NCBI GenBank assembly: GCA_905147135.1
Contig: LR990041.1
Location: forward strand, 15,189,907-15,253,906
DNA length: 64,000 bases
Direction: 5' to 3'
DNA from: Blastobasis lacticolella
Lineage: Eukaryota; Arthropoda; Insecta; Lepidoptera; Blastobasidae
Positions 54,926 through 64,000 of the stretch are shown piece after piece. Below the pieces are notes generated by a model. The model had not been told where the DNA came from and did no database searches. It worked only from the letters and a program-made list of their open reading frames with translations. Made by a program: the position numbers and the translations under genes. Each line of letters begins with the position of its first letter. The first letter of the stretch is position 1.

Positions 54926-56165
54926 CCTAAAGCGCTGTCTGCTGCCACGCCTCCCGCCTCGTCTCCCGCCACCCGCCGCCCCGTGCGCCGCGCCGAACAT
55001 GTGTCGACACGCCGGAGTTTTGGCAGTGTGCATGCTGCACTTGGGTGTGTCGTTTGATTGAACCGCTGACGCCGACAGCGTGGCTTCTTGTGTTACCTAT
55101 TTTCGAGTCGTGTTCGTTTATTCGGTTTTTAGCTTTTCGCGTGATCGGTGTGATTGTTTGTTGCGTTGTATGTATAGGATACCTAAGTACTGTAAAAAAA
55201 AACTGTGATAAGACTGTAAACGATATGAATGAATGAATGATTTATTGCTTCAGGTACCAATATTAACGTAGTCTTGTTTGTGTACAATGTTCAACAGTTT
55301 AAGTATTGTGATAATCATTATTCTGTGCATGAGTGCAACCAAGCAGTAGGCCAAAGACCATGTTACCTACCTACTTACGTATTGCATAGCAACCAGTGCA
55401 TGCTGTAGTGTTGTGTAGCTGTGTGTATGAGTGTATTTACCTATCGGTCATCGAGCCACAAAAAAGCAAGAAAGTGTGGTTAACTGCGCTGGCACCTGAC
55501 ACTGTGTTTCCATAAAATATCGTTTAAAAGGTACGTACCTACATGCTTTAAAGGTCTAGGTGCTAGCTAGACTAGGAGACGCTACCTACCACCTAATAGT
55601 GATGTTAGAAGCGCAACCGCCGCGCTCGGTTCTTTTCCGACGGGAAATAGGTAGAAAAGACAACGCTTTTATCTTTTCATAAAAACATGTAGGTATTTAG
55701 TGGAACCTGTCTGTAATGTGTTTCACCAAAACTAGATTCATAAGTGGTTCCCTAGGTACGTAGGTACTTAGATGAGGGAACCGTGTTAGTAGGTACCTAG
55801 TACTTACCTATCTGTGTAGAGCCATTTTGTCAATTGAACGAATCCCGTTTTAGTGTAGTAGATATCTACTTTAGTACGTAGCTGACTATGTTTATTTTTA
55901 TTTAGTTTAAGTACCTGCGGCAGTCCACACCGCGGGTCCGGCTGTCTTCCAGACTGATTAACATGTTTTGTTTTTTATTTACGTAGGTTCCTACCTACCT
56001 AACCTACTTAGATACTGTTTTTAGGCCTTTAGTTAATAAGTACCTAAGTATTATGATTTTAATTCTTATTTTACTTTTGTTGTGCTGGGATGGTTTGTTC
56101 TGTTAGGTATCTACCTAGTAGAAATCATCTCGGTGTTAATGACCTGGTTTTGCTCTCGCGCACGA

Positions 56166-56438
56166 GGGCCTGGGGTCCGCCTTGACCATGATCCAGGATT
56201 TCGCATTTCTGGTCATTACGTCTGACAGTCCTGAATCCTGCCTGACCCTGCTACCAGGGGAACCTGATTACCTGACCAGATTAAAATCATGGTTAGACAT
56301 TCAGTCGCCTAAATGTGCAGGTTTCATCACGATGTTTTCCGTCAGAAAAGGTCACTGGTACGTGGCGGCAGCGGGTGTCGAACCCGGTACCTCTCGCGTA
56401 CTACTCGGATACCGTAACCTTAGGCCACCGACGACGCT
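56166..56438 (-). mobile_element. tRNA-headed SINE, minus strand
   Basis: On the minus strand a tRNA-like head with 'CCGAGTAGTACGCGAG' and 'GGTACCGGGTTCGACACCC' is followed by the body 'AAACATCGTGATGAAACCTG', 'GGTTCCCCTGGTAGCAGG' and 'AAATCCTGGATCATGGTC'. This family is different from the one at 22877. A plus-strand 115-codon frame here is incidental. Confidence 0.7.
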
Positions 56439-57063
56439 CCGACTATTTAAGCATACCTACCTATTGAAAATAATTAGTGTAGGTAAGTTCCTAGTTAATT
56501 TGGTAGAGATTATTCATGGAGATAAGTAGGTAACATTTAGTTCGGCGCCTGGTAGCAAGATGTAGGAGGTTCGTTTGTTTTGTTATGAATGGCGCGAGGT
56601 TATTAAACTCTTCTTTATAGTGTGTACACACTCAACTTACGCCAACGAAGCGTTGTCGGCCGATTTGGATTTCTAAGGTCCAATAGGTAATTGCATTTCG
56701 TGGTCAAGCAAACGATCTTTGGGAGTTTTGGGAACCTATTCGGGCTCGTAATCGCACGTTTGTTCGTTGGCCTTCGGTATCCGCCCAAGCTGCGTTTGGT
56801 CGATTGCTTCTATCCGTTTGATGTTACCGCCACGCTTTTTTCATAGGGGTCGCACGCGGTTATTGAACTTCTCCTTCTAGGATCATCAACTTGAAATAGA
56901 GCTGCGCATCAACGTAGTCGATATGGTTATTTTTCTTTAAAAACGAAGATTTTTTATAAAAATTAAAATTCAATGTCTGGATAATATGAAGTCGCCAGTG
57001 TACTCTTTGCAAGCTATACTTTAACACCCTTTCGGCTTTATACATGTATTATGAAACACCCTG

Positions 57064-57744
57064 TATTTATAATCGTTACGTGTCACACATCGCACACATG
57101 AAATGGAAAATGTTGTAAGAAGGGTCGCCTAAAAGTTTCAAGAAGAATACAGGAGATTTAATTTAGTGTGTCTAAAAATTGTATACATTTAAAAATATAG
57201 TACCATTTAGTTTTTAAGTACTGTGTTTACCATCTTTAATTAAACCATCTTAAGTTTATAGTTTTACAATGCAGAGTCACTTAATAATGTGACCAGATTT
57301 CGGAAATCGAGTTTTGCGTTATATTTAGATGAACACTCCTTTTTCTCGTAATGGGAAGAACGGTGTTTTGATAGGTCTGGATAGGTGTTTCTGAATCGGA
57401 ACCAGAACTACTGTAGTTTTGTAGTTAAAGAAAATTATGAAAAGTAAGAAGTTTACTGTAAAACTTTTCCTACTAATGTTAGTCCAATATTCAAAAATTG
57501 TTATTGTCAACTGGTTGTGATTAAAGAAAACTTACCTATACTATGTTTCATCTCATTCGGGTAGGTAGAACCAGAGAAACAAGCTTGACCTCCATTTGGT
57601 ACTAGCATTCATACAATACGCAGGTCATTTAAAACGGTAACGCGGGCAAAAGCTAAATTATCATAAAAAATATTTCCACGAGGACGATGTCGCGGGCAAA
57701 AGATAGTTATGTATACTAACGAAACTGTGTTACTGTTGTTACAG
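57064..57744. other. Unique 681-bp stretch between element B and PARG exon 1
   Basis: AT-rich sequence without recognised repeats, ending in the acceptor 'TTACTGTTGTTACAG' of the first coding exon. Because that exon starts with an acceptor, a non-coding 5' exon must lie further upstream; I cannot place it. Confidence 0.5.
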
Positions 57745-57963
57745 GCCATGTCATTTTCAAGGAATAAGGACGAGTATTTTATGAATTTCCCTATGAGAGA
57801 CATGTTTTGCAATGGCGATCCTTGGAGTTCGCCGAAGATGCCGAAACTTGAGGGATCCCATACGAACGTGGCTCAGAACTCCGGGCCCCGTCATGGCGTC
57901 TACACGAATGCTAAAGATTACGTGTTGCTGCCATGTTCAGAAAATAACACTTACGTAAAGAAG
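57745..57963 (+). CDS. Parg: PARG exon 1 (first coding exon)
   Basis: Acceptor 'GTTACAG' before 57745; donor 'AAG|GTAATT' after 57963; 72 codons ending in phase 0. The N-terminal 60 residues are poorly conserved in the family; the end ('YVLLPCSENNTYVKK') is the conserved entry to the accessory domain. An upstream coding exon is possible, since GCC before the ATG keeps the frame open. Confidence 0.85.
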
Positions 57964-60900
57964 GTAATTCTGACAAATATGACTTAGGAGTTATACTAAA
58001 CTAGTCATCAAATAATTAAATAATCATCAAAACAGTCCACAACGTTTCACTGCTGGACTTGAGCCACCTCCACATTAGTGGAGGGCATTGTCGTAGTCTC
58101 CATGCATGGGTTGTATAGCAGCATTTTCTTTTGAAAAACAGTCAAAAGGAAAAGCTGCTACCTGCTGTTTACAGAAGTAATAGATGTCCTGCCTCTATGG
58201 CATTAGTCGCCCTTTTGGACATTTTTGTAAAGTAACTGCAATGGGTTACCACACTTGCTACAGATTTTTTGTATGCGTCCGAGTACATCTATATTTTACT
58301 ATGAAATAAGTAAATAACCGTACGACCCGGGCCCGTCTGATTTTAAAGGTGAACTCTCGAAGCTAGCGTAGTGACGTCAGTGACGTTGCGTCAGGATTAG
58401 GAACGCCGCGACAGAGCGGCAGATAAATGTAGGCAATATGGAAATGTATTGAACGACATTCGTGCGCAGCGTCAGTGACAGTGACACGGCCGGCGGCAGT
58501 GTCACTGAGGCATTGTCGTTGTACGTCAGTGTCATTGACGCGCACACACATCCCGCAAGTACTGTCGCTGCGTCCACGTATATTTTGAGGTTATAACTAA
58601 ACAAAGGACATGGCTAAAAAGTCCATAGATAAAACACCCAGAATCGCCAGCAACAAAATGAATAAAAATGGGTTACTATAGTAACCTCATCACGTTTTTA
58701 AAAAATCAGCCTCCTAAACCATGTAGTATAGAAGTTATTATATGAGAATCATACTTACTTACATTGATTTCTTTTACTTTTATTTATAACAATCACTTTA
58801 TTAAATGATAATTCTTACTTATATTTAAAAAAAAAAAAATATACCTGTAGGTAATTAATACATATTATTTATTTAACCATTTATTGTACACAAGATTGTT
58901 ACAAAAGAATATAACATAATATATCAGATACAACAGGCCAACTTATTTCTATAAAGAAATTTCTTCTAGTAGTATATCTTTATACTTCGTAATAACATTT
59001 TTGTTCTACTTATTCAAAATAGGTATACATAAAAATAAATTGCTGTGCGTTAGTCTCGCTAAAACTCGAAAACGGCTAGACCGATTTGAATAATTCTTTT
59101 TGTGTTTTGTTCGCTAAAAAGCAAAGTAGTAGGCTACTTTACCCCTATCTACCCTTTTTTTCTTTCATCCAAACCATTTGTATTATAACTGAAGTAGGTA
59201 CTGACATTACCACACATGCTGTCCTTAATAAACGAATTTTTTTTAAAGATTTTATAATTGCTAATTTACAAATCAAATACACAAAGGAATAAGGCAAAAA
59301 ATGCAAGGAAACATTGTACACTTTAAGGGAAAGTACCTTATTATGCCAAGTACCTACTTAAGCCGGGATGATGATGACTTAAGAATAATTCTTATTACAT
59401 CGATATCGATAATAATGCCTATTACAATACATCGAAAGAAAATATCGTCAGAGAGGACACGAATTTTTTTAAACTTTGTAAACTTAAAAATAAAAATTCT
59501 CCTGTGTTTTAATAAACACTAATAATAATGTGTCGTGTTTTTTTTTCTAAATTATTTATAGTACCTACTTATTACAAGTTATTACCAATTGTTAGAAATA
59601 TTCAGGTTATTCAGATGTTTTACCTGTTTAGGAGTATTCGTTACTTACGTATTCGTGGTAGGAGGTTTCGGTATTATTGTTGTGCTATTCATAGTATGTT
59701 ATTAAAAAATTAAAACCTATGCCTGCAGATAAAGGTTTTATGTAAAATTTTATAGGTATCCATAATACATCATAATTTTCCGCGGGTTAATTGAAAAATA
59801 ACCGAAAACACATACATTTTCTGTATTTTCAGAGTACGTCCTAAAATATTATTTTAATTAATAATGATCTGCCTACTTATGTACATTTTGTTTTAGGGTA
59901 TAACTAGCTTTTTGAGCTCCGACACACATAAAAAGCGATGGGATAAAATAAGAAAGACTTTGAAGAAGTCTATCACTAACAGTAAGGAGCTCCACGGCGC
60001 TATAATGGAATACAATCCCATGCACGCATGGTCATTTCCAATAATGCACATATATTTCAGCAAGGTATGTTTCTTCCTGTTTAATATAAGTGTTAAGTTA
60101 TTTATTTATTTATAATATAAGTAGGTAATCTGTCTTTCAAACCAAGTTACATCCCAGAAAAGGTAAACAAACAACTCACCGAATTTGTAAATTAGCACCC
60201 ATAACACAAGCTTCATGCGCTATGGCTACATGGCGCTGTCTGAATTGTCCAAGCATGTTTATTTATTCGACTCACGCGCTACCTGCCCTTTTTATTGAAT
60301 AGCGCTTAGTTTTGTGGTTTCAAAAATATTAAAGTGCGTTGTTTTACGTACATCGTTTCTGGACTGTCTACGTAACATACTGCAGTTTAGGTTGTCTTAG
60401 GTGTATGCATAAGTTTATATTATATGTCGGGCAAAGAGTGAGGAAGACTCGCCCATGGGCGAGGAATGGCCATCATATTTATCAGGATAGTTTTGTAGCA
60501 ATAAAGGGGTCTCTATAGTGTGAATGTATTGTCAAATTAAAGCCCCAATTACTAGTTTATGCAGCCGAAACCTGCGGGTTATTTGCATTAGCCTCCAACA
60601 ACCCATGGTCCTCCTCACCAGGTATCGACCTTGATCGCGGCCCGTCGCGGGAGATGCGCCAGGGCTCTTGCTAGTTGCCACGTACGCACTGCTTGACTCC
60701 ATACACATGTTTACAGTACATTCTGTAGTCACGTTTCTACTTTCTGGAGCATTTACGCAGCTTTTCAACGCAGCAGGATATACACTTCTTCGCTCTTGAA
60801 TTAATGGAGAATTATTGCTAGTTCTTGGTTAAAGGTCCTCGCGGCTGCCGCTTTATCTGACGTTCCTCGTAGTTACAGAAATCCGGGTTGGAGTGTAGCA

Positions 60901-63766
60901 AAGGGAAGTCTTTTTGAGTTGCACCCTTTGGTATCCTCTAACCGAAATCCGCGAGGTATCGCTCCGATCGATGTTCCATTTTCATTTCAAAATGAGTCCA
61001 GGCCAAAGAGATTGACAAACAGGCTCATGACTGTCTCCGACATGTATATGTCGGGAATTAGGGCATACTCTAGCAGGGTAGAGATCCATCAGAAGGTATT
61101 TTCAGGATAGTGTTTTAGAAATAAAGATTCAGCCGAACAGTTTAACAGTGTATTGAAATAATAAAGCGATATTACAATAAAATACCAAAGAATGAAACAA
61201 TAATATGAATTTAAGATAACTACAGTATCAGACGTAATAAGGACTACCAAACCCTTGGGTCGCTTGAAGACCCGGCAACACCCATTGTCATCCTGCCTGA
61301 CCGAAAACGTGAGGTCCGCTAGTAACTTATTTCACGCGCGGTTTCGTCCAAATTATTATTTGTAGTACAGCTAGTTCCAGTTCTTGACTCGTCGATGGTC
61401 GAATGTAAAAAGTGAGCGTTGCGGCCGCACGCTGAATATGACGTCACCATTGTATTGTCAGCCATCCGCGAGGTGGCGCTTCGATCGACGTTGCGTTTCC
61501 GAGTCAATAGAGCGTTTACTTAATTATTTATTATTTTATTATTTCCAGCGCTTGACAAAAGAGGAATCTAGGATGTTTTTCGAGCAACTGCTACCCAAAA
61601 TCATTGATTTAGCGCTGGAGCTGCCGAAGTTAGTTTTAACTCCGATCCCATTGCTTAAGTGAGTAAAATTCAATATTTATTTAATTAACCTTATTTTATT
61701 GTGCACAATGAGAGTTACAAGAAATATGAACATAAAAATAAAGTTTACACAAGGTACTGTTTATTTTATAATGAAATGGCTTACAGCGGACCTCCTGGAG
61801 AGAGGGCTGATGGATACCTACGTGAGAGGCTGGATATCTACCTAATCTAACTACTTACCTACACATGTAATGAATTACAAAAATACTAAATAAATAATTT
61901 TAGTGAAAGTAGCTTTTTTCACGTGTTCCCTCTGGTCGACTTCAGCTATTTTACCACATTTAATAATGGGATAAATTAGCATACTAACCGGCCCGCCACG
62001 ACTTCGATCGTGTGCCATCCTACCTCACCCTATGCTTTGTCTAAAATAGGATGATAATTTTGACAGCTCACTAATTGTTGGTCCTTGGCGCACACCTATA
62101 AAGTTTCATGTTTTTTTTTGGTAATATGTACTACGGAAAATGTCGTACTTCATAGACAGGCCCCGCCCCTTTAGTGAAGTGCCTCGAATAACGAATAACA
62201 ACAGACAATGGAAAATCAGTATTAATATAATATAATCGAACATTTAAAATTAAATTTTTTTTATAATTAAGTTGTTTTTTGCAACTACAACTCTAATTCC
62301 TTGTTTGGATTTCACCCAAAGAGACCTTCCACATCAACGATTTCGACTCGCGCTTATTCTACGGAATAGGCTGACTGATTAAATAAAAATACGCACGGGT
62401 CGAAATCGTCGTTGTGGAAGGGTTTTTAATGTCGTATTAATAAATTATTATTTCAAAAGAAAATAAATAGTTTATTTTGTATAACCATGCAACTATCGAT
62501 TCCAAGTTCTATGAGAATGATAATCGAAAATCGAATAGATTCATTAACGATTTTACATTACCCCATCCCTACTGTGAATTGTCAAAATTATCATCCTATT
62601 TTAGACAAGGTATACCTCGTCCTACGTGTACTTACCTCATAAAGTAAACTTAAAAGCTTACCTCATAAATCACTTTATCTATTATTGCAAACTGCATGAA
62701 AATCCGTTCGCTAGTTTTCGTGTTTATCGTGAACAGCAAGAGAGCGTGGGACTTTGTTTTATAATATGTAGTGAAGTAGTGGGGTTATAAGCACAAAGTA
62801 AATAATAGTAGTTTATGCAACTGTCATATAAAAGGGGGTATTAAAACACGAGTGTCTGTTTATCATCCGAGGCGTAGCCGAGTATGATAATAGTTTGACA
62901 CGAGTGTTTTAATACCTAATTATTTGCAGTTGCATACACTACTTTATCTACACTCATATTTTAATGTTAAAATATCGTACCTATAATTTTCTCAACTTTG
63001 CTGGAAGTAAGCTGCGAGTCAGTTCTGTTGTATTTACGTGTCGGGGATATCAAGCGGCGGGAAATTCACTTCACTACTTTCACATTTATTTGCTGCAAAC
63101 AAGAGAAAACATTCACAAACACAAATTACAACAATTTATTATAAAAAATATTCTTTTTAGCGGGAAAATAATTACACACAATTATTAAAAGGAAAATTTG
63201 GATTTTGAATTTGGCCCGGGCTCCACCTTGACCATGATCCAGGATTTGGCAGGTCAGGTAATTACAGTGAAGCGACTGCCATCTGACCTTGACCCTGCTA
63301 CCAGGGGAACCTGACCAGATTGGATCATGGTTACACATCCAGTCACCTGAATGTGCAGGTTTCATCACGATGTTTTCCCTCACCGTAAGAGCATCGGTTA
63401 GTATTCAACTAATGTTCGTAACTCAGGAAATAGTCATTGGTACATGACCGGAGCGGGATTCGAACCCGGGACCTCCGGCTTACGAGCCGGATACTGTAAC
63501 CGCTTGGCCGACGCTCTCTATAAGCATAAAGTAAATAAAGGCGATAAACAACCTACACCATTGATATGTGACGTTGATCAAGGTCTGAACAAAATTTTAA
63601 GGCTATGGGTTTTGCTTCGCAGGATGAACCAAAATCACAGCATAACCCTCACGCAGCACCAAGTGGCTAGCCTGCTCGCCAACGCGTTCCTGTGCACCTT
63701 TCCCTACCGGAATAGCAATGAACCGTCGTCTGTGTACACGAATTACCCCAAGATAAATTTTTCCAA
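57748..63766 (+). CDS. Parg: Poly(ADP-ribose) glycohydrolase, 5' four coding exons (3' end outside window)
   Basis: PARG removes poly(ADP-ribose) chains from proteins by cutting ribose-ribose bonds, reversing PARP signalling in DNA repair and chromatin. Four exons (57745-57963, 59897-60064, 61549-61658, 63623-63766) splice in compatible phases (0, 0, 2, then 2 at the last donor) to about 212 codons. Recognisable PARG blocks are 'VLLPCS' near the end of exon 1, 'RWDKIRKTL' in exon 2, 'LPKIIDLALELPKL' with 'PIPLLK' in exon 3, and 'NHSITLTQHQVASLLANAFL' with 'CTFPYRN' and 'INFS' in exon 4. These belong to the accessory and helical region before the macrodomain. The GGG-type signature and catalytic Glu-Glu lie beyond the window. 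Insect PARG is usually over 500 residues. Start: ATG at 57748, three bases after the acceptor, gives an N-terminus of typical insect length. Confidence 0.92.
58604..58840 (+). mobile_element. Truncated copy of the 280-bp MITE in PARG intron 1
   Basis: 'AAAGGACATGGCTAAAAAGT', 'ACACCCAGAATCGCCAGCAA' and 'AAATCAGCCTCCTAAACCAT' match 6620-6899 in order. The right end is lost in A-rich sequence. Upstream, 58330-58600 is a GC-richer patch with repeated GTCAGTGAC words and no gene. Confidence 0.6.
59897..60064 (+). CDS. Parg: PARG exon 2
   Basis: Acceptor 'TTGTTTTAG', donor 'AAG|GTATGT', 56 codons, phase 0 to 0. It contains the Trp-Asp-x-Ile helix and 'ELHGAIMEYNPMH' followed by an aromatic-rich helix, in the order expected for PARG. 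Confidence 0.88.
60195..60262 (+). mobile_element. Body fragment of the (ATT)n-tailed SINE in PARG intron 2
   Basis: 'TAGCACCCATAACACAAGC' with 'CTACATGGCGCTGTCTGAAT' matches the body of the SINE at 22877-23135. The head is missing and the tail is TTTATTTATT. The rest of intron 2 (60263-61548) has no exon-like signal; a 'CCGCGAGGT' plus 'CGATCGA' type block occurs at about 60946 and about 61466. Confidence 0.65.
61549..61658 (+). CDS. Parg: PARG exon 3
   Basis: Acceptor 'TTATTTCCAG', donor 'AA|GTGAGT', 110 nt, phase 0 to 2. 'EESRMFFEQLLPKIIDLALE' and 'TPIPLL' are strongly family-like. The split codon is completed as Lys by the first base of exon 4. Confidence 0.92.
62031..62614 (-). mobile_element. 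584-bp MITE in PARG intron 3
   Basis: Related to 34494-35088 in reverse orientation, with inverted ends 'TTTGTCTAAAATAGGATGAT' and their complement. The flanks CCTCACCC and CCTCGTCC could be an eroded 8-bp target duplication (6 of 8 identical). Divergence from the other copies is clear, so it is older than the tandem duplication. Confidence 0.75.
62805..63190. repeat. Third copy of the palindrome-plus-MITE composite, in PARG intron 3
   Basis: It has the same palindrome ('AACTGTCATATAAAAGGGGG' to 'GCAGTTGCATACACTAC') and the following 'TTATCTACACTCATATTTTA' element as 12716-13190. The right terminal repeat is missing, and a SINE follows at once. Confidence 0.65.
63205..63515 (-). mobile_element. 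Complete tRNA-headed SINE in PARG intron 3, minus strand
   Basis: The minus-strand head at 63515-63445 is tRNA-like: 'GGCCAAGCGGTTACAG', anticodon-stem 'CCGGCTCGTAAGCCGG' and B box 'GGTTCGAATCC'. The body 'CTTACGGTGAGGGAAAACAT' to 'CCTGGATCATGGTCAAGG' follows. The head resembles tRNA-Thr (CGT in the loop), but the acceptor stem is not kept, so it is a SINE and not a tRNA gene. It ends 107 bp before exon 4. Confidence 0.75.
63623..63766 (+). CDS. Parg: PARG exon 4 (next exon outside window)
   Basis: Acceptor 'TTTGCTTCGCAG'; the first G completes the Lys codon, then MNQNHSITLTQHQVASLL. Donor 'AA|GTAAGT' after 63766, leaving a split codon in 'INFS-'. This is the best-conserved block of the visible part. 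Confidence 0.93.
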
Positions 63767-64000
63767 GTAAGTTGTAACAGTAGGTATCTAGGTAGGTAAA
63801 GTACCTACTTTCATACAGCAATAAGGATGACCAATAACAATGACTATTGTAATACCTAAAACATTTTATTAATAGAATAGTCATTGGGTGGGTGGTACAT
63901 ATTAAGCGAAACATTTCAAGTTTAGTTTGTGTTGTAGTTAGTATTCGCAAGTATGCTATTATACTACATGATGCTACAGTATCGTAGTATATTTTTAATG

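Larger units (their letters stand above)
51830..57063. mobile_element. Element B: 5.2-kb TIR element, inverted relative of A, loaded with insertions
   Basis: The termini are the same 33-bp inverted repeats as element A, and TA is present at 51828-51829 and 57064-57065. Blocks shared with A appear in reverse order: the 'AACTGGATGGAGTGCTAAAC' end on the left and the 'GAAGTCGCCAGTG' end on the right. B is longer because of insertions at 52328-52506, 52618-54314, 54566-54925 and about 55411-56472. A CpG-rich stretch at about 54934-55060 is largely B-specific. No transposase is visible. Its right end lies 681 bp before the first PARG exon, so it may contribute 5' regulatory sequence. Confidence 0.75.

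Noticed and set aside
62031..62614. Extra PARG exon in intron 3
   Set aside because: The open stretches here belong to the MITE family also seen at 34494-35088; exon 3 joins exon 4 directly in phase.
63445..63515. tRNA-Thr gene on the minus strand
   Set aside because: Same reasoning: it is the head of a SINE whose body continues to 63205.

Overview
This is a nuclear window from an arthropod, almost certainly a moth or butterfly. The base composition is AT-rich, with recurring 'aggtaggtacctac' tracts, two tRNA-headed SINE families, a SINE-like family ending in (GATGAT)n, Helitrons whose 3' end reads '...GGGCCGCTAGT', and Tc1/mariner transposase remnants. Genes are spread over exons with GT-AG introns. 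There is no bacterial or organellar gene layout. Most long open frames are transposon remnants or chance frames.

Two host genes are visible, both on the + strand. Near the left end (3311-4074) is one large internal exon of a gene I cannot name; it encodes a Ser/Arg/Pro-rich, acidic-patch segment, and a further small exon may lie at 8297-8367. At the right end (57745-63766) are the first four coding exons of poly(ADP-ribose) glycohydrolase (PARG), with compatible splice phases throughout. The catalytic macrodomain lies beyond the window. A weak promoter and first-exon candidate sits at about 48830-49451.

Layout. 1-2010: inverted repeat and a decayed Ty3/Gypsy pol. 2220-3050: diverged direct repeat. 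3311-8367: host exon(s) and an intron-like stretch with several small DNA transposons. 9544-13191: foldback MITEs. 13302-16229 (element A): a large element with terminal inverted repeats (TIRs). 16669-18277: a foldback element around a transposase tail. 19733-22446: a long palindrome split by a solo LTR. 22877-23135: a tRNA-derived SINE. 24642-25056: two tandem arrays. 25573-26556: a Helitron. 26647-27529: a broken mariner transposase.

From 27133 to 47307 a near-perfect tandem duplication gives two units of 9,945 and 10,230 bp that differ mainly by one 285-bp indel. Each unit holds a large foldback structure, LINE fragments, a minisatellite and MITEs. It is either a very recent segmental duplication or an assembly duplicate.

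47308-57063 is LINE and SINE debris, then element B (51830-57063), an inverted relative of element A. B carries one full-length hAT-like insertion and one hAT-type MITE, each with a perfect 8-bp target-site duplication (TSD), and SINE copies, one of them nested inside the larger hAT-like insertion. Because A and B share flanking blocks, A acts as the empty-site reference for B. PARG begins about 680 bp after B, so B lies in the gene's immediate 5' region. The scientific value of the window is mainly its resolved nesting of transposons, with empty sites and TSDs readable by eye.
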